Assembly: GCA_020851465.1 (NCBI GenBank)
Contig: JADZCR010000005.1
Location: 1 to 64,000 of the forward strand
Direction of reading: 5' to 3'
Source: Phycisphaeraceae bacterium
GTDB lineage: Bacteria > Planctomycetota > Phycisphaerae > Phycisphaerales > Phycisphaeraceae
Length of the DNA: 64,000 bases
Shown: one piece after another, positions 1 to 8,416 of the stretch
Position numbering within the stretch: the stretch's first letter is position 1
Layout: every line of letters starts with the position of its first letter
The notes under the pieces: generated by a model
What the model was told of the DNA's origin: nothing
Database searches by the model: none
Seen by the model: the letters and a program-made list of their open reading frames with translations, nothing else
Program-made: the position numbers and the translations under genes

Positions 1-112
1 CGTTGAATTGTTCATCGAAGAGAACCGCAGCCTGTAATGCAGTCGTGCCTGTTACCACAGCCAAAGCAGCGATCAAGCGAACCAGACCAATGCGATTTGT
101 TGTATGAAACAT
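1..112 (-). CDS. Exported protein, N-terminus only (cut by window edge)
   Basis: The first 37 codons of a gene that runs off the left edge. The N-terminus has a short basic stretch, a hydrophobic core (LVRLIAALAVVTGTTALQA) and a plausible signal peptidase site after LQA, followed by VLFDEQFN. A mature start of the form FDEQF resembles secreted glycosidases and LamG-type carbohydrate-binding proteins, but too little is present to name a family. The ATG is supported by a purine-rich GGGAGCAGAGA just upstream. The signal peptide is seen; the substrate class is only a guess. Confidence 0.6.
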   Translation of the reverse strand, partial: MFHTTNRIGLVRLIAALAVVTGTTALQAAVLFDEQFN

Positions 113-420
113 TCTCTGCTCCCTCTCTTTTTTGACGTCAAACACCTGACAAACAAACCACGAAACTCTATGTCAGCCAATATGCGAACGTGAAACATAC
201 TGTACCACGAAACCCTCAATACCAAAAAATTTAAACGAAATTTGCAATCATCTTTCGTAAGACAGCAAGTTGATCCTTGCAAACTCACGAGAAGTCATCG
301 CGTCTGCCGCTTCAAGCTAAAAATCGACATAATTTCTGTAAGATCAGACCATTATGACGGTTTGTTCGGGTGTTGAGTAGTCATCACATACAGCGATTGT
401 GCGTAGCGGGGGCGTTTCTG
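113..420. other. Intergenic region with a 12-bp palindrome
   Basis: No convincing gene. It holds the ribosome-binding site and presumably the promoter of the leftward exported-protein gene and the region downstream of the leftward transporter gene. Positions 131-142 form the perfect palindrome TTTGACGTCAAA, 18 bp upstream of that gene's start codon. No promoter hexamers stand out clearly enough to call. Confidence 0.5.
131..142. repeat. Perfect 12-bp palindrome upstream of exported-protein gene
   Basis: TTTGACGTCAAA reads identically on both strands and sits about 18 bp upstream of the start codon of the leftward gene at 112. It could be an operator half-site pair, but a 12-bp palindrome can also arise by chance. 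Confidence 0.35.
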
Positions 421-1962
421 TCAGCCAGCCGCCTCGAATGCGTCCGAGGCTGATGGTTTGTGCGTCGCGTACTTGCGTGGCATGACCATCGAAATGAAAA
501 CCTGAATGAACGCCAGCGCCGCCATGGTGATGAAAACCCAGAGCAGTGCGTGACCGATCGCGTGCTGAATCTTGTGCAGGAGTTCCGGAGGAAGGCTCGT
601 GTGCCGTGACGGATCGAGCGCATCACCGGGAGTGAATCCCAGTTCATGAAGATGCTTGATCTCAGGCAGCATGAGGATGTTGATCAGTGCTCCGAGCAGG
701 CCGACTCCCAGTGCGCCGCCCATGGAGCGGAAAAAGGAAGCACTGCCGGTGACGCTGCCGCGCTGCTTGAGGGGCGCAGCATCTTGCGCTGAGAGCAGGT
801 ACGCAAGCGAACAGGGGCCGAATCCCAATCCGACCACCGCCAGGATGCCGGATAAAACCACTTGCGGCGCTTCGACGAGGGTGCAGATGAGCACGCCGGT
901 AAGCCCCGTGAGCACCAGTGTCGCGCCGATGAGGGCGGTCTTACGAAAACCCCAGCTGACAAAAAACGGCGCGATCGCAAAGTTGCTGATCGCCCAGGTC
1001 AGGATGACCGGCGTGACGACCCCCGCAGCCGAGCCCGGCCCGCCGCCCCGCGCACCCTGGACGTAAAGCGGCACGTAGGTGTCCACACTCATGACGCATA
1101 ATCCAAGCAGAAACATCCCCATCAGCGAGGGACCGATCGCGCGGTTGAAGATGATCTCCGGCGGGAGGATCGGTTGACGGGCACGCCGCTCATGCAGCAG
1201 GAAATAGGTAAACGCGATGACCGCCACGACCGCGCACGTCACCAGCAGCGGCACCGGCCACCCGCCAGGCCCCATGCCTGAGAGCACCGCAAGCAGCGCG
1301 GTACACGCGACCGCCAGCGAGATGATTCCGGGGAGGTTCAGGTCCACCGCGTGACGCGGGCTGCGATCCACGTACTTCCACGACAGCACCGCGATACCCA
1401 GCATGGCGAAGGGAAAGTTCACGTAAAAAATCGAACGCCATCCGAGCGTCTTAACCAGAAACGCTCCCAGCGGCGGGCCGGTCAGTGCAGCGATGCCCCA
1501 CACCGCGCTGAAGAAACCCTGCACACGCGCACGCTCCTCCAGCGAGTAGATGTCTGCCAGGATCGTCAGTACGACAGGCATGATTCCGCCCGCGCCCAGC
1601 CCCTGGATGCCGCGGTACAGAATCAGCTCGTGCATGTTCCGGGAGAACGACGCCAGCACCGAACCGGCCGTGAATAACACGATCGTGAACAGGATCACCC
1701 GCTTGCGGCCAAGTTTGTCGGTTAGTCGTCCATAGAGCGGCATGGTGATGATCGACGCCAGCAGATAGATCGACGCTACCCACGCGTAATGCTCCAGCCC
1801 CTGCAGTTCTCCGATGATCGTGGGCATCGCGGTGCTCGTCACCGTTTGCTCAAGTGAAGCGAGCGACATGACCAGCATCAAGGCTGCGAGGATGTAATGC
1901 CGATCCGGATCGGATTCGTGCGCAGATGACGGGGCGGGGGCGGACTCGGTGGCGGGCTTCAT
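421..1962 (-). CDS. MFS drug:H+ antiporter, DHA2 (EmrB/QacA) family
   Basis: A 513-residue inner-membrane exporter of the 14-helix DHA2 branch of the major facilitator superfamily, which extrudes drugs or other amphipathic compounds with proton import. The loop after the second helix carries the MFS signature GRLTDKLGRKR at residues 78-88, and helix 1 has the SLEQTVTSTAMPTI pattern typical of DHA2 members. Hydrophobic segments continue to near residue 490, with a short charged C-tail. The frame stays open for 19 more codons upstream; the ATG at 1962 is preferred because the cytosolic N-tail before helix 1 is then about 20 residues, but it has no good Shine-Dalgarno. No HlyD/EmrA membrane-fusion partner lies next to it, so it probably acts alone. 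Family assignment is firm, substrate unknown. Confidence 0.88.
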   Translation of the reverse strand: MKPATESAPAPSSAHESDPDRHYILAALMLVMSLASLEQTVTSTAMPTIIGELQGLEHYAWVASIYLLASIITMPLYGRLTDKLGRKRVILFTIVLFTAGSVLASFSRNMHELILYRGIQGLGAGGIMPVVLTILADIYSLEERARVQGFFSAVWGIAALTGPPLGAFLVKTLGWRSIFYVNFPFAMLGIAVLSWKYVDRSPRHAVDLNLPGIISLAVACTALLAVLSGMGPGGWPVPLLVTCAVVAVIAFTYFLLHERRARQPILPPEIIFNRAIGPSLMGMFLLGLCVMSVDTYVPLYVQGARGGGPGSAAGVVTPVILTWAISNFAIAPFFVSWGFRKTALIGATLVLTGLTGVLICTLVEAPQVVLSGILAVVGLGFGPCSLAYLLSAQDAAPLKQRGSVTGSASFFRSMGGALGVGLLGALINILMLPEIKHLHELGFTPGDALDPSRHTSLPPELLHKIQHAIGHALLWVFITMAALAFIQVFISMVMPRKYATHKPSASDAFEAAG

Positions 1963-2075
1963 ACGGCAGAGATCATAAAGAGAATGCACAGCAGGACGGC
2001 AGCCGTTCGTTGCTGCCACCGACCGGTATTCAGTGATGGTACATCTCGATCATGACGACGCGGGCGCGGGACAAA

Positions 2076-3302
2076 TCACTTGGCTTCGAGCGCTTTGTTC
2101 ACCGCGCGCAAGAGCTGCTGTGGTGACGAGTTCGGGTTAAAGCCGGTGAACACCTTCACGACTTTCCCATCCTTGCCGATGACGACCGTCTGCGGGATCG
2201 CCTGAAGGTTGTACGGCTCGCTGGTGATGCCTTTTTCATCGAGCAGCACCGTGGTAGTCAGCTTCGTGTCCTTTACAAACTTGCTAACGGTGTCCCCTTC
2301 TTCCTGAGAATTGACCGCAAAGACCTTCACTCCTTTGTCTTTCATCTTTTCGTTCAACTCATCCAGATGCGGCAGCGACTGGCGGCAGGGCGGGCACCAG
2401 GTCGCCCAGAAGTCCAGGACCACCACGCTGCCCTTGAGCGCGGAAAGCTTCACCGGCTGACCGTCGAGCGACGGCAACTCAAAGTCCGGTGCATCCTTGC
2501 CCTCCAGGGCTGAGCGATCGCCGACAGAAATCTCCCGTGCATCGGCAGGCGCGGTCCAGGCAAACTGGTCTGCTTTAAGCGTCGGATCAACCGTGGTGTG
2601 CGGATAGTCGAATACGACGTTGGCCTTCTTTACGTTCGGAGCACCTTTCTCCTCAACGGACTTCTTCAGGTCGAGCGATACGCGGCGGAGCAGGTGGGTC
2701 TTTGAGTCGATCGCCACCTCGGTCAACACGCCGGCGTCGCTGACGCCTTTGAGTGTCGTATAAGCCACGCCGTCGATCACCGCGTCCGGAGCCTTTTCGA
2801 CATTGACCATCGAGTCGAGCAGTTCCGCACCTGCATCCGGCGAAATCGCGAGGACGAGCGATGGATTCTGGCGGGACAACATCGAGCCAAGCGGCTCCGG
2901 CAGATCGTTGCCGGCGGTGCGATCCTTGATGGCGGGAAGTTTTGCGTAAACCTTATCTCCCGCGGCAAACAGGTATAGCTCCTCACCCGTGGAGCCGAGC
3001 GTGATGCCTCCCTCCGCTGTGTGGACGAACTTCTGCGGTGCAGCGAAAAAGGAAGTGAAGTTCATCTTGTCGGCCTGTACCTTGCCCGCTACGTCCATGT
3101 CGATCGTCATCGTTCCTGAGGCTTCGAGTGTATGGAGCTTCAGATACGCATCGCGTACCTGCTCGATGACAGCCTTGGCCTCCGGCGTAATCGTCGGACC
3201 AGCAGCTTCCGCAGCGCGGAGCGTGCCGGCCAGACTCATCACGAGGAACAAGCTGACGATCGCACACACTGCTGCACGGCGCATCCGAAGGAACAGATTC
3301 AT
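2076..3302 (-). CDS. Exported TlpA/ResA-type thioredoxin-fold protein with LolA-like N-domain
   Basis: 408 residues. The N-terminus is a signal peptide (hydrophobic core ending LAGTLRAAEA). Residues ~35-265 resemble the lipoprotein-carrier (LolA/DUF2092-like) fold seen in planctomycete exported proteins: it opens with a helical segment EQVRDAYLKLHTLEASGTMTI, followed by beta-rich sequence. Residues ~275-408 are a redoxin domain with the active-site CPPC at 303-306 inside WATWCPPC and a cis-proline AIPQ. Such proteins reduce disulphides outside the cytoplasmic membrane, for example in cytochrome c maturation. The fusion suggests a periplasmic thiol oxidoreductase linked to a ligand- or lipid-binding module. 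The ATG at 3302 follows AGGAATCCCC. The open frame continues upstream without signal-peptide character, so this start is preferred. Confidence 0.82.
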   Translation of the reverse strand: MNLFLRMRRAAVCAIVSLFLVMSLAGTLRAAEAAGPTITPEAKAVIEQVRDAYLKLHTLEASGTMTIDMDVAGKVQADKMNFTSFFAAPQKFVHTAEGGITLGSTGEELYLFAAGDKVYAKLPAIKDRTAGNDLPEPLGSMLSRQNPSLVLAISPDAGAELLDSMVNVEKAPDAVIDGVAYTTLKGVSDAGVLTEVAIDSKTHLLRRVSLDLKKSVEEKGAPNVKKANVVFDYPHTTVDPTLKADQFAWTAPADAREISVGDRSALEGKDAPDFELPSLDGQPVKLSALKGSVVVLDFWATWCPPCRQSLPHLDELNEKMKDKGVKVFAVNSQEEGDTVSKFVKDTKLTTTVLLDEKGITSEPYNLQAIPQTVVIGKDGKVVKVFTGFNPNSSPQQLLRAVNKALEAK

Positions 3303-3556
3303 GGGGATTCCTGTGTAGGTTGGTGGTTGTAACCGCGGTAATGATAGTCGCCCGGTGTTCGGCACGTATTCACGAAAGGCTGATATTTCCGTCTTGCAAC
3401 TTTCGGCTTCATAACCGAAACCCATCCACGCTGCGAAACCTCTCGATGGTGTTGTTGCGTGGGGGTTGGAGAATTTCGTCTCCAAAATAAGGAAAGAAAA
3501 ACATGATGGATTGGAAACTAGTCCGCCGATGGGTTACGCTTACGCAACCCCGTGCT

Positions 3557-3648
3557 GGAGAGGTGGCCGAGAGGCTGAAGGCGACGGTTTGCTAAACCGT
3601 TTTAGGGGTTATTAACCCTTAACGCGGGTTCGAATCCCGCCCTCTCCG
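3557..3648 (+). tRNA. tRNA-Ser(GCU)
   Basis: A complete class II tRNA of 92 nt. The acceptor GGAGAGG (3557-3563) pairs with CCTCTCC (3641-3647), with discriminator G at 3648. The anticodon stem-loop GGTTTGCTAAACC gives anticodon GCT, reading AGC/AGU serine codons. A long variable arm (around 3601-3621, AGGGGTT/AACCCTT) and the T-arm GCGGGTTCGAATCCCGC are intact. The 3' CCA is not encoded. It stands alone between two leftward genes, on the opposite strand. Confidence 0.97.
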
Positions 3649-3845
3649 TTTTGTTTGACGCTTGAAATGCCTTGTTCTCTGGGCTTTCGAGCAACGCCGA
3701 TCCGTCCTGATGCTGCTCGGGCGGATCGGCGGGTAAACGCACCATCGAATGCGCAGCGCAGCACCCGTGACACCAACCGCGATTTCAAATAACACCGCCA
3801 ACCCGGTCGGGATCGTATTGAGTCAGCGGATCTGACAAAACTGTG

Positions 3846-6029
3846 TCAGGTCTGCGACGGTTCTCGTCTCACGTTGCCCTTAAGCGGGAAAATCCAGCGT
3901 TGGTCCTTGCCGAGCTGGACCGTTACATCAGCGTCCGCCTTACCGGAAACGTGTCCGCCTCTGGGTGTGGCTTGATGAGGATCGAGTCCCCAGATGGAAA
4001 CGAACAACGCCGTCGCCGCGTGACGACGGACGATCACTGCCGTCCGCGCTTGTGGCGGCCTGCTGTCTCCGATGGGAGATCGACCGTCCACTGGCTCATC
4101 CTGTGCAGTGATCAGTTGCGCCTCTGATGCGCCGCCCAGCCAGAGATCGCCATGAACGCGCGTGTCGCCGAGCTGGAACGGCAGCAAGGTCCAGTCGCTG
4201 CCGTTCTGTCGGGGGTGGACACGTGCATCGGTCATGTGGCGGTAGCCGCGATTTTGTCCCAGATCCACCGGCTCACCAGCGCGGGAAAACTCACCATGCA
4301 GGTGGATAGCCCAGTCGAGCAGGCGCGGTCGATCCGCTGTGACGCGGAAGAGGTCCATGACGAATCCGCGGGTGACGACCACCGTTCGGTCGAGCAGGAC
4401 GCCGGCGTACACATTGTCGTTGCTGGCACGAGCGACCTTGAAATCGCCTTCGGGCTGGAACTGCTCAAGTTTGCCGTCAGAGAGAGTGTCGCGCCAGCGG
4501 TCGCACTCCCAGAGCGATTCAGATTCAAAGTCATAGGGAAACATCGGGTACTGATCGACAGTGACGGTGTTGTGTGCGATGGTGGAGCGGTTCCACGTCA
4601 GATGTCGCGGATCGCCGTAGCCGTCCTTGAAAACGTGCGGTGCATTGGAAATGCGCTGATCGAAAGCATGGATTTCCAAGTGCAAGGCGGCGGGTGAACG
4701 GTGCCCCGCCGAATGCGGCCCCCAATAGAGCGAAGCCGATGGTGCTTTGAGATCCAGCACATCGCTACGGAGAATCGTCAGCCCGTATTCGGGTAACAGC
4801 GAGCAACCGGAAACATGGCGCCCGGTGAGCGAGAACTGTCGGTCCTCTGTCAGTGGATATTCACCTTCGGGATAGTCGCGTGCCTCGATGCGGACAAAAT
4901 CCGTCGCTCCTCTGTTTTCCATGAACCAGCGCGGCAGAGGGCCGTTGGCGGTGGCGGCACAGCCACGGTTGATCTGCCGCAACACCCAGGCGTGTCGCGG
5001 CAGACGGAACTTTTCATAAGCCTGATTGAATATCGGCCCCCAGACTCCGGTGCCGCGGATGTTGCCCAGAATCTGATCGTGCAGAAGCGAATAGTCGCCA
5101 TTAGGAAAGGTCATGTACAGCATCGCATCGAAGGCGGCGAGGAGCGGCCGCGCACCTTTGGGTCCCCAGCCGCGATGCTCGTCCTGGCTATCGTTCTGCA
5201 TGAGTGAGGGCCATTGGCGATGCCAGAGATCGACGCCCAGATGCTCCATGATGGTGAAACATTCACAGACCATCATGAGCACGAGCATGTGGTAGCCCGC
5301 CGCACCCTCCCACTGCGTGCCGTCAGCGAGGAAGTCATGGCGCAGGCAGTGGATCAGGCCGTAGCGCCACTGTCCGTTGTGTTGGTGGCCGTAGAGTGTG
5401 TCGTGGATGCTTGGGATATCTTCCAGTGCCACAGCCAGCGGGAGACGGCCGGTCATCTGCATGGAGTTGTGGTTGTTGCACATCCGGTGAGTAGCGCACT
5501 CCATGGCACTCATGAGAGCCCTGAGCATGCTGCGGAAGAGGTTGTCATCCGCCGGAGACAAGCCATCTGATACGAGCAGGTCGTAAGCACGGGCGGCGTT
5601 TCCGGCCTCGTGATGTTCGTCGCCGGACCAGTCGTTTTTCCGCACAGCAGCGTGTGCCGCCAGCCGCATCGCTTCCAGCGCTCGATCACGATGGCGATTT
5701 GCCGCTCCGAGCTTGAACGCCAGCGCGTTGTAAAACGCCAGTTTCAACGGAGGCGTCAGTGTTCCGAGTCCCCATTCGATCGGACCGGTCGCCAGCTTGA
5801 GCGCAGGCAGCGGCTCGTCGATCTTGCAGAGCGAGATCAGTTGTTTGAAACATTCGGTGTCGATGGGGTTACCCGCATCAAGTCTCTGCCTTGCCCGCTG
5901 AAGCTGCGCCGCGGTGGTGAAGATACGCGGTGCCGGCGGAAGATTGCCGGGCATGACCTTGAACGGGTCGTAATCCGGTTTAGCCAGCAGTTCGGGGTAA
6001 GAGCGCGGTGTGATGGGGTCGGGAAACAT
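3846..6029 (-). CDS. Heparinase II/III-like polysaccharide lyase family protein
   Basis: 727 residues. The N-terminal half is helix-rich, consistent with the alpha/alpha-toroid of heparinase II/III and alginate lyases, with conserved-looking CNNHNSMQMTG and later GHRSPAALHLEIHAF. The C-terminal half has the beta-sandwich hallmark RSTIAHNTVTVDQ (about residue 495-510), where this family usually has HNT/V. These enzymes cleave uronic-acid-containing polysaccharides by beta-elimination. No signal peptide is visible at MFPDPITPRSYPELL, so it may act on imported oligosaccharides in the cytoplasm, or the true export signal is missing. No sulfatase or transporter gene adjoins it. There is no clear ribosome-binding site at the ATG. 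Fold family is well supported; substrate is not. Confidence 0.78.
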   Translation of the reverse strand: MFPDPITPRSYPELLAKPDYDPFKVMPGNLPPAPRIFTTAAQLQRARQRLDAGNPIDTECFKQLISLCKIDEPLPALKLATGPIEWGLGTLTPPLKLAFYNALAFKLGAANRHRDRALEAMRLAAHAAVRKNDWSGDEHHEAGNAARAYDLLVSDGLSPADDNLFRSMLRALMSAMECATHRMCNNHNSMQMTGRLPLAVALEDIPSIHDTLYGHQHNGQWRYGLIHCLRHDFLADGTQWEGAAGYHMLVLMMVCECFTIMEHLGVDLWHRQWPSLMQNDSQDEHRGWGPKGARPLLAAFDAMLYMTFPNGDYSLLHDQILGNIRGTGVWGPIFNQAYEKFRLPRHAWVLRQINRGCAATANGPLPRWFMENRGATDFVRIEARDYPEGEYPLTEDRQFSLTGRHVSGCSLLPEYGLTILRSDVLDLKAPSASLYWGPHSAGHRSPAALHLEIHAFDQRISNAPHVFKDGYGDPRHLTWNRSTIAHNTVTVDQYPMFPYDFESESLWECDRWRDTLSDGKLEQFQPEGDFKVARASNDNVYAGVLLDRTVVVTRGFVMDLFRVTADRPRLLDWAIHLHGEFSRAGEPVDLGQNRGYRHMTDARVHPRQNGSDWTLLPFQLGDTRVHGDLWLGGASEAQLITAQDEPVDGRSPIGDSRPPQARTAVIVRRHAATALFVSIWGLDPHQATPRGGHVSGKADADVTVQLGKDQRWIFPLKGNVRREPSQT

Positions 6030-6174
6030 AGAGAGGGCAGTATATCCAAGAGCGAGGATGGTAAAACGTCACAACACCCGCGATGTTACTTCACAGATTG
6101 CCTGCACAACGATGGGATGTTGTCCGGCTCGGAGAGGAGCCGATTGCGACAGGATCGAGGATTAGCGCGGCGGC

Positions 6175-8247
6175 TTACCGCTCTACCTGCACGCTGTTGC
6201 CTACGGTCACGTGGATTTCCGGCATGCGGCCTGGGTGACCGCGGTCGTCGAGTATCTGGCGCACCTTCCGGGCGATACCCGCTCCATCGAGCCCCGTTTC
6301 TTCGAGCTGCTTTCTCCGGCTGGCCTGGTAGATCCATTTTTCCGGCATGCCGTGGCGATAGATCAAATCCGTCGGGATGCTCTGGTCAGCGCACGCTTCG
6401 AGCACGCACGCGCCCAGACCGCCGCGGATCGAGTGATCTTCCACGGTCAGGACCGGGATGCCGCGCTCGATCAGTGCCTTGATGAGTTGAATGTCCACAG
6501 GTTTGGCAAAGCGAGCATCGTAAAGCGCGATATCGTAGCCCTGCGCTTCGAGAAGCTTCATCGCAGCCAGCGCTTCGTACACTTCGGTTCCGTAGGCGAG
6601 AATCGCGATATCCGGCTTTTTGCTGCCGGATGATGTCGCCAGCGGATTGACGGCACCGGCGGTGCGCTTGAGGAACACGCCCTTACCCAGCTCGTATGGT
6701 TCGACGGTTGTCTGGAGCGGTTCGGCTGCGACATTGTCGCGCGGGTAACGGATGACACTGGCACCGGCGTCATACTGCCTCATGAACTCCAGCCCCGCAC
6801 GCAGATTCGGCTCATCGCTTGCCGCGAGCATCGCCACGCCCGGCAGCGGAGCGAACATCGAAATATCCATGAACCCATGATGCACCGCTCCGTCGTCACC
6901 GACGAATCCCGCACGGTCCAGACAGATGCGTACCGGCAGGCCCTGGAGCGAGATTTCCTGGAAAACCTGATCCAGCGCACGCTGGACAAAGGTCGAATAG
7001 ACCGCGAAAAACGGCTTGATCCCCGTCTTGGCAAGCCCGGCGCACATATCCATCGCGTGGCTCTCGCAGATGCCCGTGTCCAGACTGCGATCGGGAAACA
7101 GCGGCATGATCTTGTTCAGGCCGGTGCCATCGGGCATCGCAGCCGTCACCGCGTAGATCTTCTCGTCCTTCTTCATCAGGTCGATCATGGCGTCGGCGTA
7201 GGCCGTGGTGAAGGAGCGGCCGGACTTTTTCATCTCGACGCGGCAACCCTCGACGACAAACGGACTGGGTGAGTGGAACTTGGTCGGATCGCCCGACGAA
7301 TAATCGAAGCCCTTCCCTTTGATCGTCTTGCAATGCAGCAAAACAGGGCGATCAAAGTCCTTCACCTCGTTGAGCATGTCGATGAGAGTGGGGAAGTCGT
7401 GGCCGTCGATGGGTCCGACGCAGAGCAGGCCGAACTGTTCAAACATGTGCCCGGAGGTGATGAGTGCTTTCATCATCTCGCCGGCGCGGTGGTAGAGGTC
7501 TTCGAGCGTGGACCCGCCGGGAATGTGTTTGAGAACTTCGTGGGCGCGTTTTTTGAGGTCGCCGTAGTGGGCATTGACTCGAACGCGGTCGAAATACTGC
7601 GCCATCGCTCCCTGAGGCTTGGCGATGGACATGCCGTTGTCGTTAAGGATGACGAGGAATTGGCGATTGAGCGTGCCTGCGTTGTTGAGTCCTTCGAGCG
7701 CGACGCCGTTGACGATCGAAGCGTCACCGATGAGGGAGACGCACTTGCGGGCATTCGGGCCGCTGCCTTCGCCCTTGAGCAGGTCACCGCGCGCCATGCC
7801 GACAGCCGTCGAGATCGCGGTACCTGCGTGGCCGACGGAAAAAAGGTCGTAGGGCGACTCGCGCGGTTCGGGGAACCCCGCCATACCGTCGCGTTGGCGC
7901 AGCTTCGGCAAAAGGCTTTGCCGCCCGGTGATGAGTTTGTGGGGATAACACTGGTGGCCGACGTCGAAAAGCAGCCGGTCGTGAGCGAAATCAAAAACGT
8001 AATGGAGCGCAATGGTCAGCTCGACGACGCCGAGGTTCGGCGCCAGGTGACCGCCGGTTTTGGAAACCTGATCGCAGATCGCTTGACGCATCTCGCCGGC
8101 CAGTTGGGGAAGCTGGTCAATCGCGAGCTTCTTGAGGTCGGCTGGTGAGTTGATCGATGGAAGCAGGGGGGCTTGAACCGAGGTTCCCGTCGTGCCTGAT
8201 GCACCGGCAATGGCGGGAGGAGTCGGAGCCTTTTCGTGCTGATTCAT
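6175..8247 (-). CDS. dxs: 1-deoxy-D-xylulose-5-phosphate synthase
   Basis: 690 residues. It condenses pyruvate and glyceraldehyde 3-phosphate with thiamine diphosphate, the first step of the non-mevalonate isoprenoid pathway. Recognisable blocks are LLFDVGHQCYPHKLITGR, the ThDP/Mg site LIGDASIVNG...LNNAG, the transketolase-central-domain DTGICESHAMDMCAGLA with the catalytic Glu, FFAVYSTFVQRALDQV, and a C-terminal transketolase domain ending in a GMPEKWI region. It is longer than typical Dxs (~620-640) because of a Pro/Thr/Ala-rich N-terminal tail of about 35 residues. The ThDP motif reads GDA rather than GDG. On its strand a perfect TATAAT lies at 8294-8299, about 45 bp before the ATG, but no matching -35 is seen. 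Confident identification. Confidence 0.93.
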   Translation of the reverse strand: MNQHEKAPTPPAIAGASGTTGTSVQAPLLPSINSPADLKKLAIDQLPQLAGEMRQAICDQVSKTGGHLAPNLGVVELTIALHYVFDFAHDRLLFDVGHQCYPHKLITGRQSLLPKLRQRDGMAGFPEPRESPYDLFSVGHAGTAISTAVGMARGDLLKGEGSGPNARKCVSLIGDASIVNGVALEGLNNAGTLNRQFLVILNDNGMSIAKPQGAMAQYFDRVRVNAHYGDLKKRAHEVLKHIPGGSTLEDLYHRAGEMMKALITSGHMFEQFGLLCVGPIDGHDFPTLIDMLNEVKDFDRPVLLHCKTIKGKGFDYSSGDPTKFHSPSPFVVEGCRVEMKKSGRSFTTAYADAMIDLMKKDEKIYAVTAAMPDGTGLNKIMPLFPDRSLDTGICESHAMDMCAGLAKTGIKPFFAVYSTFVQRALDQVFQEISLQGLPVRICLDRAGFVGDDGAVHHGFMDISMFAPLPGVAMLAASDEPNLRAGLEFMRQYDAGASVIRYPRDNVAAEPLQTTVEPYELGKGVFLKRTAGAVNPLATSSGSKKPDIAILAYGTEVYEALAAMKLLEAQGYDIALYDARFAKPVDIQLIKALIERGIPVLTVEDHSIRGGLGACVLEACADQSIPTDLIYRHGMPEKWIYQASRRKQLEETGLDGAGIARKVRQILDDRGHPGRMPEIHVTVGNSVQVER

Positions 8248-8293
8248 GGAGGATTAATCCTGATACCTGATCAACAAACGTAAAACCGTGGGA

Positions 8294-8299
8294 ATTATA
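8294..8299 (-). promoter_or_regulatory. Candidate -10 hexamer for dxs
   Basis: On the minus strand this reads TATAAT, a perfect sigma-70 -10 box, placing a likely transcription start near 8287 and a 5' leader of about 40 nt before dxs. The nearest -35-like TTGAAC is 23 bp away, too far for a standard promoter, so the call rests on the -10 alone. Confidence 0.4.
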
Positions 8300-8416
8300 A
8301 AGATTTCCCAACAAATTTGCTCGTTCAAGCCATTCTAGTCCGCTCGCTGTCGCAAGTGGAACCCAAATGAACAGAGACACCCGATCGCATCCCTTTCGGA
8401 GGAATGGGTATTTGGA

